From: Micromonospora vinacea
GTDB lineage: Bacteria > Actinomycetota > Actinomycetes > Mycobacteriales > Micromonosporaceae
NCBI RefSeq assembly: GCF_015751785.1
Contig: NZ_JADOTY010000001.1
Coordinates: 1,426,001-1,490,000, forward strand
Length of the DNA stretch: 64,000 nt
Direction: 5' to 3'
In this document: piece after piece, positions 61,445 through 64,000 of the stretch
How the letters are laid out: every line of letters starts with the position of its first letter
Position numbering within the stretch: the first letter of the stretch is position 1
Notes under the pieces: model-generated
What the model saw: only the letters and a program-made list of their open reading frames with translations
What the model was told of the DNA's origin: nothing
The model's database searches: none
Made by a program: the position numbers and the translations under genes

Positions 61445-62653
61445 ATGTCACCACTGCACCGCGCCGGCGCGGAGAACGACTCCCCGATCGACGAGATCGG
61501 CCGCGACGACGCGTATCCGCTGATCCGCGACGAGCGCGCCTGCATCGTCACCGCGCTCCGGCTGGGCTGGTGGATGGCGGACGCCTACCACCACGGGCAG
61601 CACGCCGAGCCGCGCGCCTTCACCGAGACCCGCCCGGCCGTACCACCTGCCAAACTCTCCAACCTCACCGAGATGTCCGCCCACCGGCGGATGCGGATGT
61701 ACCTCGACGGGGTGGACGTCGCCCTGGCCCAGATCGCCGACCTCACCCGGCACACCGGGCCGGTACCCGACACGTCCGCCGCCCGAGCCCTGCTGCCCGA
61801 CCTGGGTCAGCCCGACCCCACCGACCCGGTGCCGCTGCTGCTCGCCCTCGACGACCTCAACGTGGAGGTGCTGCGGTGGGCGATGGCCGCCAACCACAGG
61901 GTCGGGCTGGCCTACCGGCTGGGCCGATCAGTGGCCGACACCGTCCGGGCCGGCGACGTCACACAGTTGCTGCGCCAGTTCGGCGGCCGACAGGTCCAGA
62001 TCAGCAGATGGTTGGACGAGCTGGCCAGCGTGCTGCCGCCGTACTCGGCCGCAGTGGTGCGCCGGTCACTGGCCGCTTGGGCGAGCGCTGTCGACCGGTC
62101 CGGCCACGGGGACCCGACCGAGCCGACGCCCGCCGCCCTGAGCCGGGCGCTGCGCGGCCAGGGTGACCTCTGGCGTGACGTGCTCACCGGCGGTCTGCAC
62201 CCGCGTGACCTGCTCGACGAGGATGACTACGCGGTGATCGCCAGAAACCTGATCATCCGGGACCGGCGGCTGGTGGCGCAGGCGGCCCGGGGCATCTTCT
62301 GGCCGGTGCTCGTACCCCTGCTGTTGGTGCTCTTCGCTGTCGTCGGGGTGAGTGCCGCCGCGGCCGCCGGCTCACCGACCACCCGGGCCACAGTCGCCCT
62401 GGTGGGGCTCGGCGCCGGGCTGGCCGCGATCTGGCGGTCGGTCTCCGGGCCCGCCCTGGCGGTCGCCGGTGAGGTCAACCGGCCCCTGCTGGACAGCGAA
62501 CTCACCGCACGGATGTCCCTGCGGCTGAACCGGCCCCTGACCACCGCCCAGGTCGCGGCGAAAGCGACTCCCCGCACCCGCCGCCAGCGGCGTCCCGTAG
62601 AGACCGGCCGATCGAAATACGTTGCCCCTGCCTCCCGCGTCGACCTACCGTGA
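61445..62653 (+). CDS. Hypothetical membrane protein with C-terminal hairpin anchor
   Basis: A 402-residue protein I do not recognise. The first 280 residues are soluble, mostly helical and contain several Asp/Glu-rich stretches. Two membrane helices at about 283-308 and 315-333 (IFWPVLVPLLLVLFAVVGVS and ATVALVGLGAGLAAIW) form a hairpin near the C-terminus, followed by an Arg-rich cytoplasmic tail. The ATG has GGGAGGGCAGCGGGAG upstream. Its function is unknown; the layout suits a membrane-tethered scaffold or sensor. Confidence 0.7.
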   Translation: MSPLHRAGAENDSPIDEIGRDDAYPLIRDERACIVTALRLGWWMADAYHHGQHAEPRAFTETRPAVPPAKLSNLTEMSAHRRMRMYLDGVDVALAQIADLTRHTGPVPDTSAARALLPDLGQPDPTDPVPLLLALDDLNVEVLRWAMAANHRVGLAYRLGRSVADTVRAGDVTQLLRQFGGRQVQISRWLDELASVLPPYSAAVVRRSLAAWASAVDRSGHGDPTEPTPAALSRALRGQGDLWRDVLTGGLHPRDLLDEDDYAVIARNLIIRDRRLVAQAARGIFWPVLVPLLLVLFAVVGVSAAAAAGSPTTRATVALVGLGAGLAAIWRSVSGPALAVAGEVNRPLLDSELTARMSLRLNRPLTTAQVAAKATPRTRRQRRPVETGRSKYVAPASRVDLP

Positions 62654-62688
62654 GCGCGCACTGTCAACCACCACCGCGGGAGCAGCTC

Positions 62689-62778
62689 ATGACGATGTCG
62701 CACGTCACCACCGTGCCGTCGACGCTGCCCGGTGACGGTTGCCGAGCGGAAGGTCCCCGGGCGGGCCGGCCCGACTGA
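62689..62778 (+). CDS. Possible 29-residue leader peptide upstream of the HNH gene
   Basis: A short open frame beginning ATGACGATGTCG at 62689 with GCGGGAG seven bases upstream, a good ribosome binding site. It ends at 62778, 20 bases before a strong hairpin and 86 bases before the HNH start. It may be a regulatory leader whose translation controls folding of the hairpin. Without conservation data this is tentative. Confidence 0.4.
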   Translation: MTMSHVTTVPSTLPGDGCRAEGPRAGRPD

Positions 62779-62797
62779 CGCGTACCCGTACGCGCCG

Positions 62798-62830
62798 AGC
62801 CGCCCCGTCCGACAGCCGGACCGGGCGGCT
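62798..62830 (+). terminator. Attenuator-like hairpin before the HNH gene
   Basis: A 14-bp stem with one mismatch (62798-62811 with 62817-62830), a five-base loop and then TTCTTG. It lies between the short leader frame and the HNH start codon, so it could act as a conditional terminator. Confidence 0.6.
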
Positions 62831-62864
62831 TCTTGCTGTCCGGCACCTTTGGAAAGGAGTCCCG

Positions 62865-63308
62865 GTGGACGCCGTCCTCGTCATCAACGCCGACCTCGGC
62901 CCGCTGCACCGGGTCACCGTCCAACACGCCGTCCGAATGCTCTGCCGTCGGGTGGCCGAGATCCACGAGGCCGAGCCGGACCGGGTGATCGGGGTCTTCC
63001 CGATGCCCCGGGTGGTACGGCTGGTCCGCTTCGTGGTCACCCGGTGGAGGTTCAACTCCGGGCCGGCCTGGTCGCGCGCCGGTGTGCTGCGCCGCGACGA
63101 TCGGTGCTGCGCGTACTGCGGTGGCTCGGCCTCCACCATCGACCACATCCTGCCCCGCTCACGCGGCGGCCGGAACACCTGGCGAAACACCACCGCCGCC
63201 TGCTACGCCTGCAACCAGCGCAAGGGGGACCGGACGCCAGCGGAGGCGGGCATGCCGCTGCGCCGCGAGCCGGTGAACCCGGGCTGGGGGGCGCTGGCCG
63301 GGCGGTGA
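62865..63308 (+). CDS. HNH endonuclease
   Basis: A 147-residue protein with a complete HNH motif: CAYCGGSASTIDHILPRSRG, then TWRNTTAACYACNQRKGDRT, giving the two zinc CxxC pairs and the DH and N of the catalytic site. The first 70 residues form an additional small domain (INADLGPLHRVTVQHAVRML). Such stand-alone HNH nucleases are common in actinobacteria and are not necessarily part of phages. The GTG at 62865 follows GGAAAGGAG. A leader-and-hairpin arrangement precedes it. Confidence 0.88.
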   Translation: MDAVLVINADLGPLHRVTVQHAVRMLCRRVAEIHEAEPDRVIGVFPMPRVVRLVRFVVTRWRFNSGPAWSRAGVLRRDDRCCAYCGGSASTIDHILPRSRGGRNTWRNTTAACYACNQRKGDRTPAEAGMPLRREPVNPGWGALAGR

Positions 63309-63378
63309 CGGACCGGCCGGCGGGAACGGGGGGCCGCGTCCCGGGTACGTCCCGGGCGCGGCACCCGCCGGCCCCCGA

Positions 63379-63960
63379 TCAGGCGGCGCCTTCCTTGACC
63401 TTCGACTTCAGTTGGCCGTTGGGGCACTGCACCCGGATCTCGCTGCGGTACGCCGTGGAGGTCAACTCGACCACGATCTGCCTCGCCGGCCCCGGGTCGT
63501 ACGCCTCGACCCGGAAATCGGGCGCGAGCACCACCTCGACCACCTCGACCGACCTCCCCACGCAGCGAACGGTGACCGTCCCGCCGCGAGCGTCCACGGG
63601 TACGCCGGCGCCGGGGGTGGGAGTCGGCGTGGCCCGGGTCGGGGTCGGGCCCGCGGTGGTGGGCGTCGGGCCCGGGGCCACTGTTCCGCCCGGGCCGGTC
63701 GCGGGGCCGCTCCGGGTAGCGGGCGCGGTGATCCTGGTCGGCGGCACGGCGGACGGTCCGGCGTCGAGCGCGTCGGTCGGCTCCTCGCTGCGGGGCATCC
63801 CCACAGTGGTGGTGCCCGGACCGCTGCCGGTCGGCGCGGCGCTCTGCCCCGGTCGACGATTGCTGGAGTCTCCAAGTGACCCGGCCAACGCCACCGCGGC
63901 GATCACGGCACCGCCGACCGTCAGGATGGCCCGCCGCCGACGCCACGGCCCGCGCCTCAT
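63379..63960 (-). CDS. Secreted or membrane-anchored hypothetical protein
   Basis: A 193-residue protein with a basic N-terminus and one hydrophobic signal or anchor helix (AILTVGGAVIAAVALAGSLG). A long Pro/Thr/Ser-rich linker of about 85 residues follows, then a compact C-terminal domain (VTVRCVGRSVEVVEVVLAPD with a cysteine pair, ending SEIRVQCPNGQLKSKVKEGA). The layout is that of a cell-surface protein with a stalk. The function is unknown. The ATG at 63960 is close to the window edge, but no earlier start in the remaining 40 bases is better. Confidence 0.7.
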   Translation of the reverse strand: MRRGPWRRRRAILTVGGAVIAAVALAGSLGDSSNRRPGQSAAPTGSGPGTTTVGMPRSEEPTDALDAGPSAVPPTRITAPATRSGPATGPGGTVAPGPTPTTAGPTPTRATPTPTPGAGVPVDARGGTVTVRCVGRSVEVVEVVLAPDFRVEAYDPGPARQIVVELTSTAYRSEIRVQCPNGQLKSKVKEGAA

Positions 63961-64000
63961 CGGCGCCGCCGAGTCGCGGGCCGGCCCGGCGCCGGCCGCG

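Noticed and set aside
62865..63308. Prophage or defence island marked by the HNH nuclease
   Set aside because: No capsid, integrase, terminase, restriction or methylase genes accompany it, and GC content is ordinary.

Overview
The window is high-GC DNA (about 72% G+C by eye) with GTG and TTG starts, 4-bp stop/start overlaps and almost no spare sequence. Its gene families are typical of filamentous Actinobacteria: a conservon (sensor kinase, Roadblock, DUF742, small GTPase), an AfsR/SARP regulator, DUF3263, an orphan GroEL2 under CIRCE operators, and an actinomycete-type gas vesicle operon. I infer a chromosomal segment of a Micromonospora-like member of the Micromonosporaceae. No rRNA, tRNA, insertion sequence, prophage or CRISPR array was seen.  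Layout. 0-7.5 kb: a 5'-truncated FAD-linked oxidase, a lipoprotein, GlpD, a divergent membrane-anchored subtilisin-like protease, a tandem GNAT and a small protein. 7.5-11.8 kb: groEL2 with two CIRCE operators, a proline-rich membrane protein, a cold-shock protein and a GNAT. 11.9-18.6 kb: a PaaN-type aldehyde dehydrogenase, a polytopic membrane protein with a GxSxG motif, a two-domain GNAT, and threonine synthase behind a clear SAM (S-box) riboswitch. 18.7-21.8 kb: an EamA exporter and ArsR regulator sharing two operators, DoxX and a DUF4232 lipoprotein. 21.8-25.6 kb: an ABC permease coupled to a fused S15-type hydrolase/ABC ATPase. 25.9-34.2 kb: a kinase-less sensor, the four conservon genes, a small hypothetical and a double-AAA ATPase. 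34.3-40.4 kb: a secreted beta-propeller-like protein, then a ten-gene gas vesicle operon on the minus strand (hypothetical, SRPBCC, A, F, G, O, J, L, S, K) preceded by a SigB-like promoter. 40.7-44.9 kb: GNAT, PP2C-like phosphatase, DUF3263 protein and an ABC pair behind a tandem palindromic operator. 44.9-48.9 kb: a DeoR regulator divergent from an amino-sugar operon (SIS isomerase/deaminase, ROK kinase, NagA). 49.2-59.2 kb: DUF4032 protein, PAP2 phosphatase, APC permease, a DrrAB-like ABC exporter with a large SARP regulator, and an RCK-pore-RCK channel-like protein. 59.3-64 kb: an MSMEG_6728-family protein, a carotenoid-desaturase-like oxidoreductase, a membrane hypothetical, a possible leader peptide and attenuator before an HNH nuclease, and a secreted hypothetical.  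How genes work together. Four groups are convincing functional units. The conservon would act as a membrane-proximal signalling complex. The gas vesicle operon supplies shell proteins (A, J, S) and assembly factors (F, L, G, K, O). The SIS-ROK-NagA operon would import sugar phosphates derived from N-acetylated amino sugars into central metabolism under DeoR control. The two DrrAB-like and ABC-2 pairs are exporters next to likely regulators. Several small palindromic repeats sit between convergent genes and probably act as bidirectional terminators or as dispersed repeat elements.
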